From JBBSDV01 sp038240335 (lineage in GTDB: Bacteria; Chloroflexota; Dehalococcoidia; DSTF01; JACRBR01), in the NCBI GenBank assembly GCA_038240335.1, contig JBBSDV010000049.1:1-17132 (forward strand): a stretch of DNA of 17,132 nucleotides. Direction: 5' to 3'. Shown piece after piece: positions 1 to 7,738 of this stretch. The position numbers were made by a program, and so were the translations under genes. The notes under the pieces were generated by a model. It saw nothing but the letters and a program-made list of their open reading frames with translations, was not told where the DNA came from and searched no databases. Numbering within the stretch: the stretch's first letter is position 1; each line of letters starts with the position of its first letter.

Positions 1-19
1 CGCCGCTCGGAGGTGCAGC

Positions 20-601
20 ATGGCGAGTAACAGCCTCGCTCCGTTCAACGTCGTCGCCACGTATCCCGATATGAGCCGCGCCCGTCGCGCCATCGACGCC
101 CTCCAGTTCGGTGGCGTCGAGGCGGGAAAGATCTCGCTTCTCGGCGAGGGCGCGCGCCAGGCCGAACAGCAGGCGAATCAGCGGAAGAACACCACGGATC
201 GCGATGCCCCCGTCGCGCAACGCCTGATCGGCCGCGCGCTCTTCTGGGGTGCCGCCGGCGCGATCGTCGGCGCCGCGCTCGGCCTCGTGCTCGGAGCGCT
301 CGGCGTAAACTTCGCGCCCGCCGTCGACAACTTCCTCGTCCAAACCCTGGCATGGGCGCTGTTCGGCGCGATCGTCGGCAGCTTATGGGGCGGGTTCTCC
401 GGCATCAGTCAGGGCGACGCGTGGGAGCTGACATACGCGTCCGACGGCGGCGACGTCGACGGGCAAATCCTGGTCGCCGTACACTCCGATAACGAGAACG
501 ACATCCAGCGTGCCGAGAAAATCATGCGCGAGAAGGACGCCGTTACGATCGGACAGTTCGATGCCGACGGCAACGCAGTTCCGCGCACTACTCACATATA
601 G
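20..601 (+). CDS. Small membrane protein with N-terminal general-stress-type (YflT/17M-like) domain
   Basis: Protein of 193 residues. The N-terminus (residues about 8-45) has the pattern NVVATYPDMSRARRAIDAL followed by VEAGKISLLG. This resembles the short ferredoxin-like domain of general stress protein 17M/YflT relatives, in which an element is 'flipped' between strands. Two glycine- and alanine-rich hydrophobic stretches follow, at about residues 74-97 and 106-130, and look like a pair of membrane helices with glycine-zipper spacing. The C-terminal 50 residues are polar and include VAVHSDNENDIQRAEKIM, a second alpha/beta-like element. The ATG at 20 is preceded by a strong Shine-Dalgarno GGAGGTG at 9-15, so the start is well supported. 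The gene converges on the DUF6081-like gene. Membrane placement and a stress role are inferred from family resemblance only; the molecular function is unknown. Confidence 0.8.
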   Translation: MASNSLAPFNVVATYPDMSRARRAIDALQFGGVEAGKISLLGEGARQAEQQANQRKNTTDRDAPVAQRLIGRALFWGAAGAIVGAALGLVLGALGVNFAPAVDNFLVQTLAWALFGAIVGSLWGGFSGISQGDAWELTYASDGGDVDGQILVAVHSDNENDIQRAEKIMREKDAVTIGQFDADGNAVPRTTHI

Positions 602-708
602 AGTCATCGGACGTTCGGTCGCCGCCAACGAGAAGCGCCAAAGCGGGTCTCCGTGACGCGAGGCCGAACGCGTGCTAGCTCGAGAAGAGATTGAATCGGA
701 GCAGCGAG

Positions 709-1455
709 CTACGCTGGCGCGAATCGGCGGCTGATCGTCAGCGGACTCCACTCGGCCGTCATACCCTGACCGTGACACGACACACTTGCGCCGTCCTCGA
801 TGTCCTTCTCCGTCATGATGCCAAGCGCCGCGATGAATGAATCCAGGCGCGGCACGTTCACCTCGCAGTTGACCAGTTCGTCCTCGACATAAAACTTCAG
901 TTCGTTCGCGCCCTGGTCGTACGCGATCTTGTATCGGTGCGTCTGCCGAGGACCCTTCGGGAGAGGCTGCTCCTTGAACAGCCCGAAGTATTTCATCGCA
1001 TCCTCCGGCGCTGCAGCGCCCGGAAAGGGCAGGCGAGCATACACCGTGGCGAAGCACTCGTTCGAAACGAAAAAGTCGATCGCCATTCCAGTCTTGAAGT
1101 CGAGGAGGTTCACCGAGACGAAGCCGTCGTAAAAATCGTCGTCGATGCCGTTTGTCTTCTGTGCCCGGATATCGAGCTCGACCGAAATCTCGCCGCCCGG
1201 TGGCACCTCGAACGCTTCCGTCGAGTAGTACATGTGCTTGGCATTGTCGAAGAACTGCACGCCGTTGTGTCCCCGCGTAAGCGGCATCACACCGACCCGC
1301 ATGCGGCCGTTCTGGACGACGACAACCGCGTTCGGCTCCCGGAACTCCCATCCCGGGAAGCCACCGATCACCCATTTCGGGTCCGGCTTCAGGAGATCAG
1401 CGAAGCCGCCATAGGTTGTCGTCTCGACGCCGCGTTCCGTCTCAGCCGTCGTCAT
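709..1455 (-). CDS. DUF6081-like hypothetical protein
   Basis: About 248 residues from the ATG at 1455-1453. An upstream in-frame ATG at 1482 would add nine residues, but only the inner ATG has a Shine-Dalgarno-like GGAG about nine bases upstream, so I prefer it. The protein is soluble, with no signal peptide or membrane helix. It is rich in alternating hydrophobic and aromatic residues typical of a beta-sandwich. The most recognisable part is DGFVSVNLLDFKTGMAIDFF followed by VSNECFATVYARLPFPG. That matches my memory of the DUF6081 family, which is found mostly in actinobacteria and related taxa and resembles lectin or LamG-like folds. No catalytic motif is evident. The family call is moderate; the function is unknown. 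The gene lies upstream of nothing obviously related and converges with the stress-type membrane gene. Confidence 0.8.
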   Translation of the reverse strand: MTTAETERGVETTTYGGFADLLKPDPKWVIGGFPGWEFREPNAVVVVQNGRMRVGVMPLTRGHNGVQFFDNAKHMYYSTEAFEVPPGGEISVELDIRAQKTNGIDDDFYDGFVSVNLLDFKTGMAIDFFVSNECFATVYARLPFPGAAAPEDAMKYFGLFKEQPLPKGPRQTHRYKIAYDQGANELKFYVEDELVNCEVNVPRLDSFIAALGIMTEKDIEDGASVSCHGQGMTAEWSPLTISRRFAPA

Positions 1456-1589
1456 GTAGCGCGTCTCCGTGTACCAATACATCCGCCAATTCAGGCTAGA
1501 TCACTCGGAGCACACGGGCGAGGCGCTCGATGTTAGGGCTGAATACGAAAAGTGGAGACCACTCGATCTAATCAAGCCCGCCGGCAGTC

Positions 1590-2366
1590 CTATTCGTGAT
1601 CGTGCTCGTGCTCGTCGTCGTCATCTTCATTCGGCGCGCTCGCACGCGGCACGAGCGGCGTCGGCCGGTCGTCGCCGTCCTTGCGATGCGCCCGAGCCGG
1701 CAGTGCATCAATCGCCTTGCGCAGCCGCTCGACGTTCGCCGCGCCCTCGCATGCCACGACGATCACGTTCGCGTCGCGTAGCGCTTGCAGCTCAGTCACC
1801 GTGGTCGCCGCATCGATCGTGGCCATCAGCGGCTTTCGCGTCAGCGAGAACACGCGCCGCAAATCGATCTGCCGCCGCACCGTGAGCTTCGCCCCCACCG
1901 CGCCAATCGACACCGCATCCAATTGGAACGCCTCGATCGTCCGCAGATCGCTGTCGCTCAGGTCCGAGGTCAAGCTAACGACGTATCCCACCTCCTCGTC
2001 GAGCAACGCGGTCGCCGAGGCGCTCTCGGGGTCGAACACGACGAAATCGAATCCGGCCTCGCGGTACGCTTTGGCCTCGTTGTCCTCGTTCCCGGCGATC
2101 CACCCTCCGAAGGGCACGCCGCCTGCCTGCCCCGCGCCGTCCGCGGCCGCCGGCGCGTCCCGCGTGCCGAGCACGACGACGTCCGCGCCCCGGCTCACCA
2201 GATCGGCGGCGGAAGTAGCGTCGGCCGCCATGCCCGCCAGCACCATCGTCGCGCTGCTCGACGACCGCGACGTGCCAAAACCAATCGGCTGAGCCGCAAC
2301 GCGTGTGACGGCCCGAATCTTGTCCGCAAGCTTGCTCAAGGCGTCTCTCCTGCTAGTTGAAGTCAT
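1590..2366 (-). CDS. Hypothetical alpha/beta (possibly TIM-barrel-like) protein with acidic His/Asp tail
   Basis: About 258 residues from ATG 2366-2364. The frame stays open upstream to 2552, but that extension is Arg/His/Cys-rich and would overlap the end of the MOSC gene, so it is rejected as coding. No clear Shine-Dalgarno precedes the chosen ATG. The sequence shows repeated strand-helix units: MVLAGMAAD, ADVVVLGT, GFDFVVFDPES, VGYVVSLTSD, LDAVSIGAVG, KPLMATIDAATT and VIVVACEGA. This spacing suggests a TIM-barrel or similar alpha/beta fold, but I recognise no family signature or catalytic motif. The last 25 residues are disordered and end in an Asp/Glu/His cluster (DDDDEHEHDHE) that could bind divalent metal; that is inference. 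The gene lies downstream of the MOSC gene on the same strand with about 150 bp between them. Confidence 0.75.
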   Translation of the reverse strand: MTSTSRRDALSKLADKIRAVTRVAAQPIGFGTSRSSSSATMVLAGMAADATSAADLVSRGADVVVLGTRDAPAAADGAGQAGGVPFGGWIAGNEDNEAKAYREAGFDFVVFDPESASATALLDEEVGYVVSLTSDLSDSDLRTIEAFQLDAVSIGAVGAKLTVRRQIDLRRVFSLTRKPLMATIDAATTVTELQALRDANVIVVACEGAANVERLRKAIDALPARAHRKDGDDRPTPLVPRASAPNEDDDDEHEHDHE

Positions 2367-2517
2367 GGTTACCGCGCGGCAACGGCCGCGCACGCCATGC
2401 AAGCGTACCGGAGCATGATCACCGGAGCGAGAACGCCCCCGTGTGCCGTGAAACACGCGAACGATCACGCGTCGGCGGCGGCAAAAGCACTGCCCGCCGT
2501 GTGCGTGCACGTCGTGA

Positions 2518-3066
2518 CTAGATCGGCTGCAGCCGCACCGTCGCGTCGACACCGGCCGGCAGTTCGACGTTGATCGGATCGCCCGCGCGAACGACGCCGC
2601 CCGTGATCACGATTCCCATGATGCCGGCCTTCCGGATGATGTTGCCGTCCTCCGCCTTGATCGCCACCTTCGAGAGCAGCTTCTCATCGACGCCCTCGAG
2701 CTGGTTGCAGGGGTTGCGCAGGCCCGTGATCTCGATCACCGCCTCGTCGCCCAGCCGCAGCCGTGCTCCCGGCGCAAGATCGAGGATCGCGAGCCCCCGG
2801 GTCGTGATGTTCTCGCCCATCTGCCCCGGCTGGACGTTGATGCCAAGCGGCGCAAGTTCATCGAACAACTCGCTATGCATCAAGTGAATCTGCCGCCGGT
2901 TCGGCAGCAGCGGTGTCTTGGCCGCGCGTGAACGATGTCGCACGAATTCGCCAGCGTGATAATCGCCCTCAACCCCGTGCCCGGCACGGAGCGTCACTGC
3001 CTCGCGCGGCACTTTGCCCACGCCCGGCGTCTCCTTGCTGTTGACCGACACCACGATCGCGCTCAT
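2518..3066 (-). CDS. MOSC domain-containing protein
   Basis: 182 residues from ATG 3066-3064; a further upstream start at 3102 adds a non-conserved 12-residue leader and is less likely. MOSC domains are the sulfur-carrier-like C-terminal domains of molybdenum cofactor sulfurases, and stand-alone versions such as YiiM are thought to bind or transfer the molybdenum cofactor or its sulfur. Supporting sequence: GHGVEGDYHAG (residues 29-39), an NRRQIHLMHSELFDEL segment, GQMGENITTRGL (81-92), and the conserved cysteine in LRNPCNQLEG at C120. These occur in the usual order for a YiiM/MOSC protein of this length. The C-terminal part (GIMGIVITGGVVRAGDPI) fits the closing beta-barrel. It is divergent from the MscS gene with about 165 bp between probable starts, so both promoters should lie there. 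No specific substrate can be assigned. Confidence 0.9.
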   Translation of the reverse strand: MSAIVVSVNSKETPGVGKVPREAVTLRAGHGVEGDYHAGEFVRHRSRAAKTPLLPNRRQIHLMHSELFDELAPLGINVQPGQMGENITTRGLAILDLAPGARLRLGDEAVIEITGLRNPCNQLEGVDEKLLSKVAIKAEDGNIIRKAGIMGIVITGGVVRAGDPINVELPAGVDATVRLQPI

Positions 3067-3230
3067 CCCGCCATGATCGCGCGCCTGTACCCCATTCCGC
3101 AACCTCCGATTGAGAACGTCCTTTCGGCGGCGCCCCGACGCAGAAGCTTCCGAGCGTTGCCTTGGTTCGGCCGGCCCGCCGCGTGCCTGCGCTTCCGCCT
3201 GTCGCCGTGTTCCGCCACACTGATGCCAGG

Positions 3231-4070
3231 TTGATCACGTCGCTCCTCCTCGAGATCACGCGGCAGGACGCCCGCGCTTGGTTCGGCGATCACGGTGCCG
3301 CCGTGCTCGGGACGCTGGTGCTGACGGTCGCCGCAGTCGCCCTCATCCGCATTCTCGTGCCGCGCGCGCTTCGTCCAGCCGTCGCCCGCCAGATGGCAGC
3401 GCGTCCCGCGGGCGCCGTGGGCCGCCGCATCGACACGCTCAGCGCCGCCATCGTTCGCACCGCCGAGTTCGTGCTCGTCGCTTTCGCCCTCTTCACCATC
3501 CTGCCCGAGTTCGGGTTCGATATTCGCGCCGTGCTCGCCGGCGTCAGCATTACTGGCATTGCCCTCGGTCTCGGCGCTCAGTCGATCGTCCGCGACGCCC
3601 TCAACGGCATGTTCATCCTCAGCGAGGATCAGTATGACAAGGGCGACGTCGTCACGATCGCCGGCGTTAGCGGCACGGTCGAAGACATCAGTCTGCGCCG
3701 GACGCTCGTGCGCGACGTCGACGGCGTCCTCTATACGGTTCCCAACGGCACGGTGATCGTCGCCGCCAACTACACGCGCGATTACTCGAAGGTCCGCGTC
3801 ACCCTGCCTGTAGCGCCATCAAGTGATCTCGCGAAGGTGCGCGCCGTGTCCAACGAAGTCGGCCGCACACTCGCCGTCGATCGCGAGTACGGCAACATGA
3901 TTCTTTCCCCGCCGCAGTACCTGCGCGTCGACAGCGTCGATGTCAACGGCGTCGCCGTGCAGGTCAATGGCACCGTCGCCCCCGGCAAGCAATGGGAGAT
4001 CGCTGGCGTGCTCCGCGCCCGCCTCTTGGAGGCCTACCAGGCCGCTGGCATCAAAACCCCCTGGGGCTAG
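3231..4070 (+). CDS. Small mechanosensitive ion channel, MscS family
   Basis: About 280 residues from a TTG at 3231; another in-frame TTG at 3162 would add 23 residues of low-quality sequence, and neither has a convincing Shine-Dalgarno. The layout is the minimal MscS plan: helix 1 at about residues 23-43, helix 2 at 74-92, and the pore-lining helix 3 with the family signature at 101-141 (glycine/alanine-rich GIALGLGAQSIVRDALNG, then FILSEDQYDKGDVV). A cytoplasmic beta domain follows, with VEDISLRRTLVRDVDGVLYTVPNG, the classic MscS middle-domain motif, and a final alpha/beta domain. Channels of this family open on membrane tension to release solutes during hypo-osmotic shock. No extra N-terminal or cyclic-nucleotide domain is present. 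Family identity is firm; the exact start is not. Confidence 0.93.
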   Translation: MITSLLLEITRQDARAWFGDHGAAVLGTLVLTVAAVALIRILVPRALRPAVARQMAARPAGAVGRRIDTLSAAIVRTAEFVLVAFALFTILPEFGFDIRAVLAGVSITGIALGLGAQSIVRDALNGMFILSEDQYDKGDVVTIAGVSGTVEDISLRRTLVRDVDGVLYTVPNGTVIVAANYTRDYSKVRVTLPVAPSSDLAKVRAVSNEVGRTLAVDREYGNMILSPPQYLRVDSVDVNGVAVQVNGTVAPGKQWEIAGVLRARLLEAYQAAGIKTPWG

Positions 4071-4314
4071 GCAAGTGCCGAATGCGGGTGGGAGGAAGGC
4101 CGGTGCCGGTCACGCCGAAACGCCCGGTTATCGTGATGCAGAGCCGCAGCGCAGCATCTTGCTTGCCCGCCGACAAACCTACGCAGTGCTACGACCGCTG
4201 GTAGCGGATGCGCATCACCCCAAGAACCGAAGAATCGCGCCGGCCCAACATCGCAGTTCGCGACCGGCGCGCCCTGGCGGTGACCCGTCAGGAGTCGACC
4301 GACGCGCCCGCCCG
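4071..4314. other. Intergenic region between convergent MscS and M50 protease genes
   Basis: About 245 bp between two convergent stop codons. I see no credible reading frame, no tRNA, and no clear hairpin followed by a T-run on either strand. Short frames here are arginine/proline-rich shadows. Confidence 0.5.
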
Positions 4315-5541
4315 CTACGCCCGCGGCACGCCCTCCCGCGCAGAAGCGTCCCCCGATGGCGAAGGCGCGCCGTCTCGATTGCCCGTCGAGAGGCGCCCCG
4401 GATGATCATCGAGATCCCGCCGCACCTCGATAAACCGCATGACATCCGACCGCGTCAGCAGCCCCACGAGCTCCCGGTGCTCGACGACGGGCAGTTGGTT
4501 CACGTCGTGCTGCGCCATCAGCTGCAGCACCTGCGTCAGATTCTCCGACGGCGTCACCGTGTGCAGCTTCGTCACGGGTGTCATCGCCCGATACACGCTG
4601 AGCGAAGGCCACTCCTCGCGCGGCAGGTGGCGAATGTCCGCGAGGGTGATTAGGCCGGCGAACTCACCCGCTGCGACAATCGCGAAGCAGCGCCGGTTGC
4701 GCTTCAGCACGTAGTCGTGCACCAGTTGTTCGATCGTGACGTCCGGAGCGATCGTATCGACGTCGCGCTGCATTACATCGCGCACGTAGATGCCGTTCAG
4801 CGTGGTCTCGATTACCAGTTGGTCGTAGCTGGCGTGCGATGCGTTCCGCAGAAAGAAGCCAATCAGCAGAAGCCAGATGCCGCTGAAGTACCCGCCGAAG
4901 AAGGTATAGCCGATGCCGAGCGCCATCACGCCGTAGGCGATCCATTCGCCCGCCGTTGCCGCAATTCGCGTCGCCCGCAACCGGTTGTGATTGCGCGCCC
5001 ACACTGCCGAGCGGAACACGCGGCCGCCGTCGAGCGGAAAGCCCGGCAGCATGTTGAACAACGCGAGCGATGCGTTGATCAGCGCCAGATTCGCGCAGAT
5101 GCCACCGAATCCCTCACTGACGTTCCGGAAGATCAGCCACAGCGCCGCGAAGAACGCGGCAAGACCGAGGCTCGTCAGCGGCCCGACGATCGCGATCCGG
5201 AACTCGAGGCCCGCGCTATCCGGCTCACGCGACAGATTCGCTACGCCGCCGAAGACGAAAAGCGTGATGCTCCTCACGGGCAGCCCGTTGCGGTTCGATA
5301 TGATCGCGTGCGACAACTCGTGCGCTAAGACCGAGAGGAAGAAGATGAGCGCGATCGCGCCGCCGCCAATCCACCGCTGCGCCGCGGACCAGTCGGGATA
5401 GAACTCGTCGAACACTCCCGTCGCGAATGACCACGTGACGACGAGGAAGATGAAGATCCAGCTCCAGTGAATGCCGATCTCGATGCCGAACACACGGCCG
5501 AGCTTGATCGAGCTACCCACGGTCTGGACCGTCGGATGCAA
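4315..5541 (-). CDS. Site-2 protease family (M50) membrane metalloprotease with two CBS domains
   Basis: 408 residues from a TTG at 5541; a GTG at 5520 is an alternative, and neither has a clear Shine-Dalgarno. This is an intramembrane zinc metalloprotease of the SpoIVFB/Rv-type M50B group, which cleaves membrane-bound substrates such as anti-sigma factors or precursors. Visible: helix 1 around 27-45, then the zinc motif HELSH (74-78) inside a helix, two more helices near 113-140 and 148-165, the second motif NMLPGFPLDGG (163-173, with the metal-binding aspartate D171), and further helices near 200-232. Two CBS domains follow at about 255-305 and 318-370 (for example VNQLPVVEHRELVGLLTRSD). 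These usually bind adenine nucleotides and gate activity. The last 37 residues are a polar, probably disordered tail. The substrate cannot be told from context. Confidence 0.93.
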   Translation of the reverse strand: MHPTVQTVGSSIKLGRVFGIEIGIHWSWIFIFLVVTWSFATGVFDEFYPDWSAAQRWIGGGAIALIFFLSVLAHELSHAIISNRNGLPVRSITLFVFGGVANLSREPDSAGLEFRIAIVGPLTSLGLAAFFAALWLIFRNVSEGFGGICANLALINASLALFNMLPGFPLDGGRVFRSAVWARNHNRLRATRIAATAGEWIAYGVMALGIGYTFFGGYFSGIWLLLIGFFLRNASHASYDQLVIETTLNGIYVRDVMQRDVDTIAPDVTIEQLVHDYVLKRNRRCFAIVAAGEFAGLITLADIRHLPREEWPSLSVYRAMTPVTKLHTVTPSENLTQVLQLMAQHDVNQLPVVEHRELVGLLTRSDVMRFIEVRRDLDDHPGRLSTGNRDGAPSPSGDASAREGVPRA

Positions 5542-5728
5542 CGCGTTGAATGTCGGAGATGGTCACCCAAGCATCATACGCAACCCATGCCCGAGCCGAG
5601 CATTGCAAACCACCGCCTCCGCGTGACATGCGCGACCCAGTCGGGGCAGCGCTGCGGTATGTGAACTGTGAGTGTGAACTCGCATCCTCATCTCGCCGAC
5701 GACCGAGGTCGAGGGCCGGTGCGTCGGG

Positions 5729-6340
5729 TTACTTGACGGCTGCCTTCAGCATGCGGATCACTTCGCGCACGGTCTCGTCGCGCCAGTTCGCCCACATCGG
5801 CCCGTTCTGGAACGCGATATTCTCCCGCTTCGCCGCTTCCTTCTCGTCGGCGGTCATATCCGGCTTGCGCATGCGGGCGTACATCGGACCCAGCGTCTCT
5901 CGCATTTCGCGATAGGCCAGATCCGGCCGCTCGATGAAATGCCCGAGGTACTCCATGTCCTTCGTGTAAAACACCGCAACCGGAATCGACTCGTGCTCGC
6001 CGTCCTTCAGGAATTCGGCGATGATGTCCTTGTTCTCGTCGCGCTTGAAGATGCGGATCTCCATCCCCGTCGCTTCCGCGACGCGCTGAAATACCGGCAT
6101 GCCGCGGAACACATCAGGGCACCAGTCCTCCCCGATTATCAGCATCTTCGCCGGCCCGTGTGGCTTCGCCATCAACTCCTTCAGCGCCGCCGCGTCCTGG
6201 GGCGCGATCGTCGTACCGTCGTAGTTCTCCTGGAAACGCTGCCCGTTCCGCTCGATCGAACGTACGTATTCCGCATACGTCTGACCCTGCGCATAGCGCT
6301 CGGACGTGACGACGCTTTCCTTCTGCTTCTGCTGCACCAT
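5729..6340 (-). CDS. Thioredoxin-fold family protein with single-cysteine active site
   Basis: 203 residues. The ATG at 6340-6338 has a good Shine-Dalgarno GAGGAG eight bases upstream. Residues 64-80 read AKMLIIGEDWCPDVFRG, the strand plus active-site turn of a thioredoxin-like domain (Thioredoxin_9-like). Then come EIRIFKRDENKDI, the conserved cis-proline region ESIPVAVFYTKDMEYLGHF, and a helical C-terminus. The second cysteine of a CxxC pair is absent: the motif is C74-P-D-V77. A classical dithiol exchange is therefore unlikely, and a monothiol or bacilliredoxin-like role is possible. There is no signal peptide, so it should be cytoplasmic. It sits between the site-2 protease and the lipoprotein gene on the same strand but is separated from each by more than 140 bp, so an operon is doubtful. 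The fold is secure; the partner is unknown. Confidence 0.88.
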   Translation of the reverse strand: MVQQKQKESVVTSERYAQGQTYAEYVRSIERNGQRFQENYDGTTIAPQDAAALKELMAKPHGPAKMLIIGEDWCPDVFRGMPVFQRVAEATGMEIRIFKRDENKDIIAEFLKDGEHESIPVAVFYTKDMEYLGHFIERPDLAYREMRETLGPMYARMRKPDMTADEKEAAKRENIAFQNGPMWANWRDETVREVIRMLKAAVK

Positions 6341-6490
6341 GAACGCTGCTCCTCGGTAATCGGCGTAATCGCCATTCTACAGACCTAGCGTAACATTTAC
6401 AGTGAGGCCCCACGCCCCGGCCAGCACCTCGACAGCACGACGGCTAGTTGACGTGGCCGCGGTTTCGCCGCCACCAACCACAGCCCGATG

Positions 6491-6934
6491 CTATGCAGGG
6501 CACCGGCCCGCCTTTAGCGCCCGGTACGCGTCATTCGCCAGTACCCACCGCCAGCGATCGTCGACCCGCACCTCGCGCGCTGTTGTCGTCACCCTGCTGT
6601 CAGCCGTCTTCAGCACCACCACCGTCGCCTGTGTTGCCGGCACGTCGTCGATCGTGATCGGCTCGTCGCGCACGTTGAGCAGGACCACCGTTCCCGCGCT
6701 GTGGGGGAGTGCCTCGGCACAGTTCACATAACGCAGCTTATCGACGTTCGCCTGTTGCGCCGGATGCAGTTCGTCCCACTGCTTCCCGAACGCGCCATCG
6801 TTAAGGAACCGAGTCTGACGGCGCGCGGCATCGCTCGCGCCTTCGCTCGCACTCGGCCCATTGCCGCCACCACCGCATCCCAGGATGGCGACCGAAAGCG
6901 CAATCACGGCGACCATGGCAACGACACGACTCAC
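6491..6934 (-). CDS. Small hypothetical lipoprotein
   Basis: 147 residues starting at a GTG (6934-6932) that is preceded by a strong Shine-Dalgarno GGAGGAT four to five bases upstream, which fixes the start. The N-terminus is a lipoprotein signal: a short basic start, a hydrophobic core VVAMVAVIALSVAI, and the lipobox ILGC with the acceptor cysteine at C20. A glycine/serine linker (GGGGNGPSASEGASDAA) follows. The mature part (about 38-147) includes FLNDGAFGKQWDELHPAQQ and DDRWRWVLANDAY. This pattern of a small alpha+beta domain resembles NTF2-like or DUF4878-type lipoproteins, though I cannot name a family firmly. It is predicted to be anchored to the outer face of the cytoplasmic membrane after processing by the Lgt/LspA pathway; lspA itself is the divergent neighbour. 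Confidence 0.85.
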   Translation of the reverse strand: MSRVVAMVAVIALSVAILGCGGGGNGPSASEGASDAARRQTRFLNDGAFGKQWDELHPAQQANVDKLRYVNCAEALPHSAGTVVLLNVRDEPITIDDVPATQATVVVLKTADSRVTTTAREVRVDDRWRWVLANDAYRALKAGRCPA

Positions 6935-7051
6935 TGATCCTCCACCAGTAACGCTCCTCCCGAGTATATGATGTGTGCCGCGATGCGACGATGATTTCGC
7001 GCTACCTCGCTGGGTACGTTCTCAATCCGCTCCGTCGACGACCATCCCAGG

Positions 7052-7086
7052 CCTCCAGCCTCCAGCCTCCAGCCTCCAGCCTCCCG
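7052..7086. repeat. Tandem 7-bp repeat (CCTCCAG)n in the lspA leader
   Basis: Four perfect consecutive CCTCCAG units cover 7052-7079, followed by a degenerate unit CCTCCCG at 7080-7086; 7045-7051 (TCCCAGG) may be a decayed flanking copy. The array ends about 33 bp before the likely lspA GTG start. If lspA instead began at the upstream GTG 6973, the repeat would encode a Ser/Leu/Gln/Pro run, which is unlike any LspA N-terminus. I therefore treat it as untranslated leader. Confidence 0.9.
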
Positions 7087-7119
7087 CCCCCAATCCACGG
7101 TACTGTTATCCTGCATATC

Positions 7120-7737
7120 GTGAACACCTCCGAGGCCCTGCCGGCGCTCCATCCTTCACTCGCCCAGCGCATCGCCGGCCGCTGGCGCCGCGATCTCCTG
7201 TTCTTCCTCATCGCCGCCATCGTCATCGGCCTCGATCAGTACACCAAATACCTCGTCCGCGACAACCTGCGGCTCTACGAGGTCTGGAACCACAGCATCG
7301 GCTTCATCCGGATCATCCACGTCGTCAATAGCGGCGCCGCGTTCGGCATCCTTCAGGGCCAGACGCCCTTTCTGATCATCACGAGCCTCTTCGGGCTCGG
7401 TGCTATCGTCCTCTACTACGTCTACCCGCCGATGGATCACGGCCTCATCCGCATCGCCCTCGGCATGCAACTCGGCGGCGCGATGGGTAACCTCATCGAC
7501 CGCATACGTGTTGGCGAGGTCACCGATTTCATCGATGTCGGCGGCTTCCCGACCTTCAACATCGCCGATGCCAGCATCAGCGTCAGCATCGTCGCGGTTC
7601 TGTTGTTCTTCGCGATGCAGGACGCCGATCGCGGCGATCATGCTGACGGCGACACCAACGCAGGCTCCGCGCCGTCATCGGCGAAGAGCGATCGTCGCCC
7701 CTTCGAACCGGAGAGCCATCCTGCACACGAAGACTGA
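7120..7737 (+). CDS. lspA: Lipoprotein signal peptidase (signal peptidase II)
   Basis: 205 residues from GTG 7120. A longer frame opens at 7973 minus 1000 (GTG 6973), but it would run through the 7-bp repeat, so the later start is chosen, although no Shine-Dalgarno stands out. LspA is the membrane aspartyl protease that removes the signal peptide from diacylglyceryl-modified prolipoproteins. Family marks: helix 1 with FFLIAAIVIGLDQYTKYLV (28-46, D39 being the conserved helix-1 Asp), VVNSGAAFGIL (68-78), GGAMGNLIDRIRVGEVTDFI (119-138) with catalytic aspartate D136, and FNIADASI (146-153) with the second catalytic aspartate D150. Four membrane helices fit. The C-terminal tail after about residue 170 is polar and longer than usual. 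The stop is one base before the likely rluD start, so the two genes are probably co-transcribed. Confidence 0.95.
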   Translation: MNTSEALPALHPSLAQRIAGRWRRDLLFFLIAAIVIGLDQYTKYLVRDNLRLYEVWNHSIGFIRIIHVVNSGAAFGILQGQTPFLIITSLFGLGAIVLYYVYPPMDHGLIRIALGMQLGGAMGNLIDRIRVGEVTDFIDVGGFPTFNIADASISVSIVAVLLFFAMQDADRGDHADGDTNAGSAPSSAKSDRRPFEPESHPAHED

Positions 7738-7738
7738 C

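Noticed and set aside
2476..2500. Possible terminator downstream of the MOSC gene
   Set aside because: A GC-rich imperfect stem (GGCGG and CCGCC arms) exists, but the minus-strand sequence after it has no T-run.
2367..2552. N-terminal extension of the alpha/beta protein frame
   Set aside because: Arg/His/Cys-rich, overlaps the MOSC gene end, and lacks protein character; the ATG at 2366 is preferred.
6355..6420. Sigma-70-type promoter before the thioredoxin-fold gene
   Set aside because: A TAGAAT hexamer is present on the minus strand, but the -35 position 17 bases upstream (CTGTAA) matches poorly.
6973..7119. Longer lspA start at GTG 6973
   Set aside because: It would translate a 7-bp repeat into Ser/Leu/Gln/Pro repeats and give a 49-residue extension atypical for LspA.
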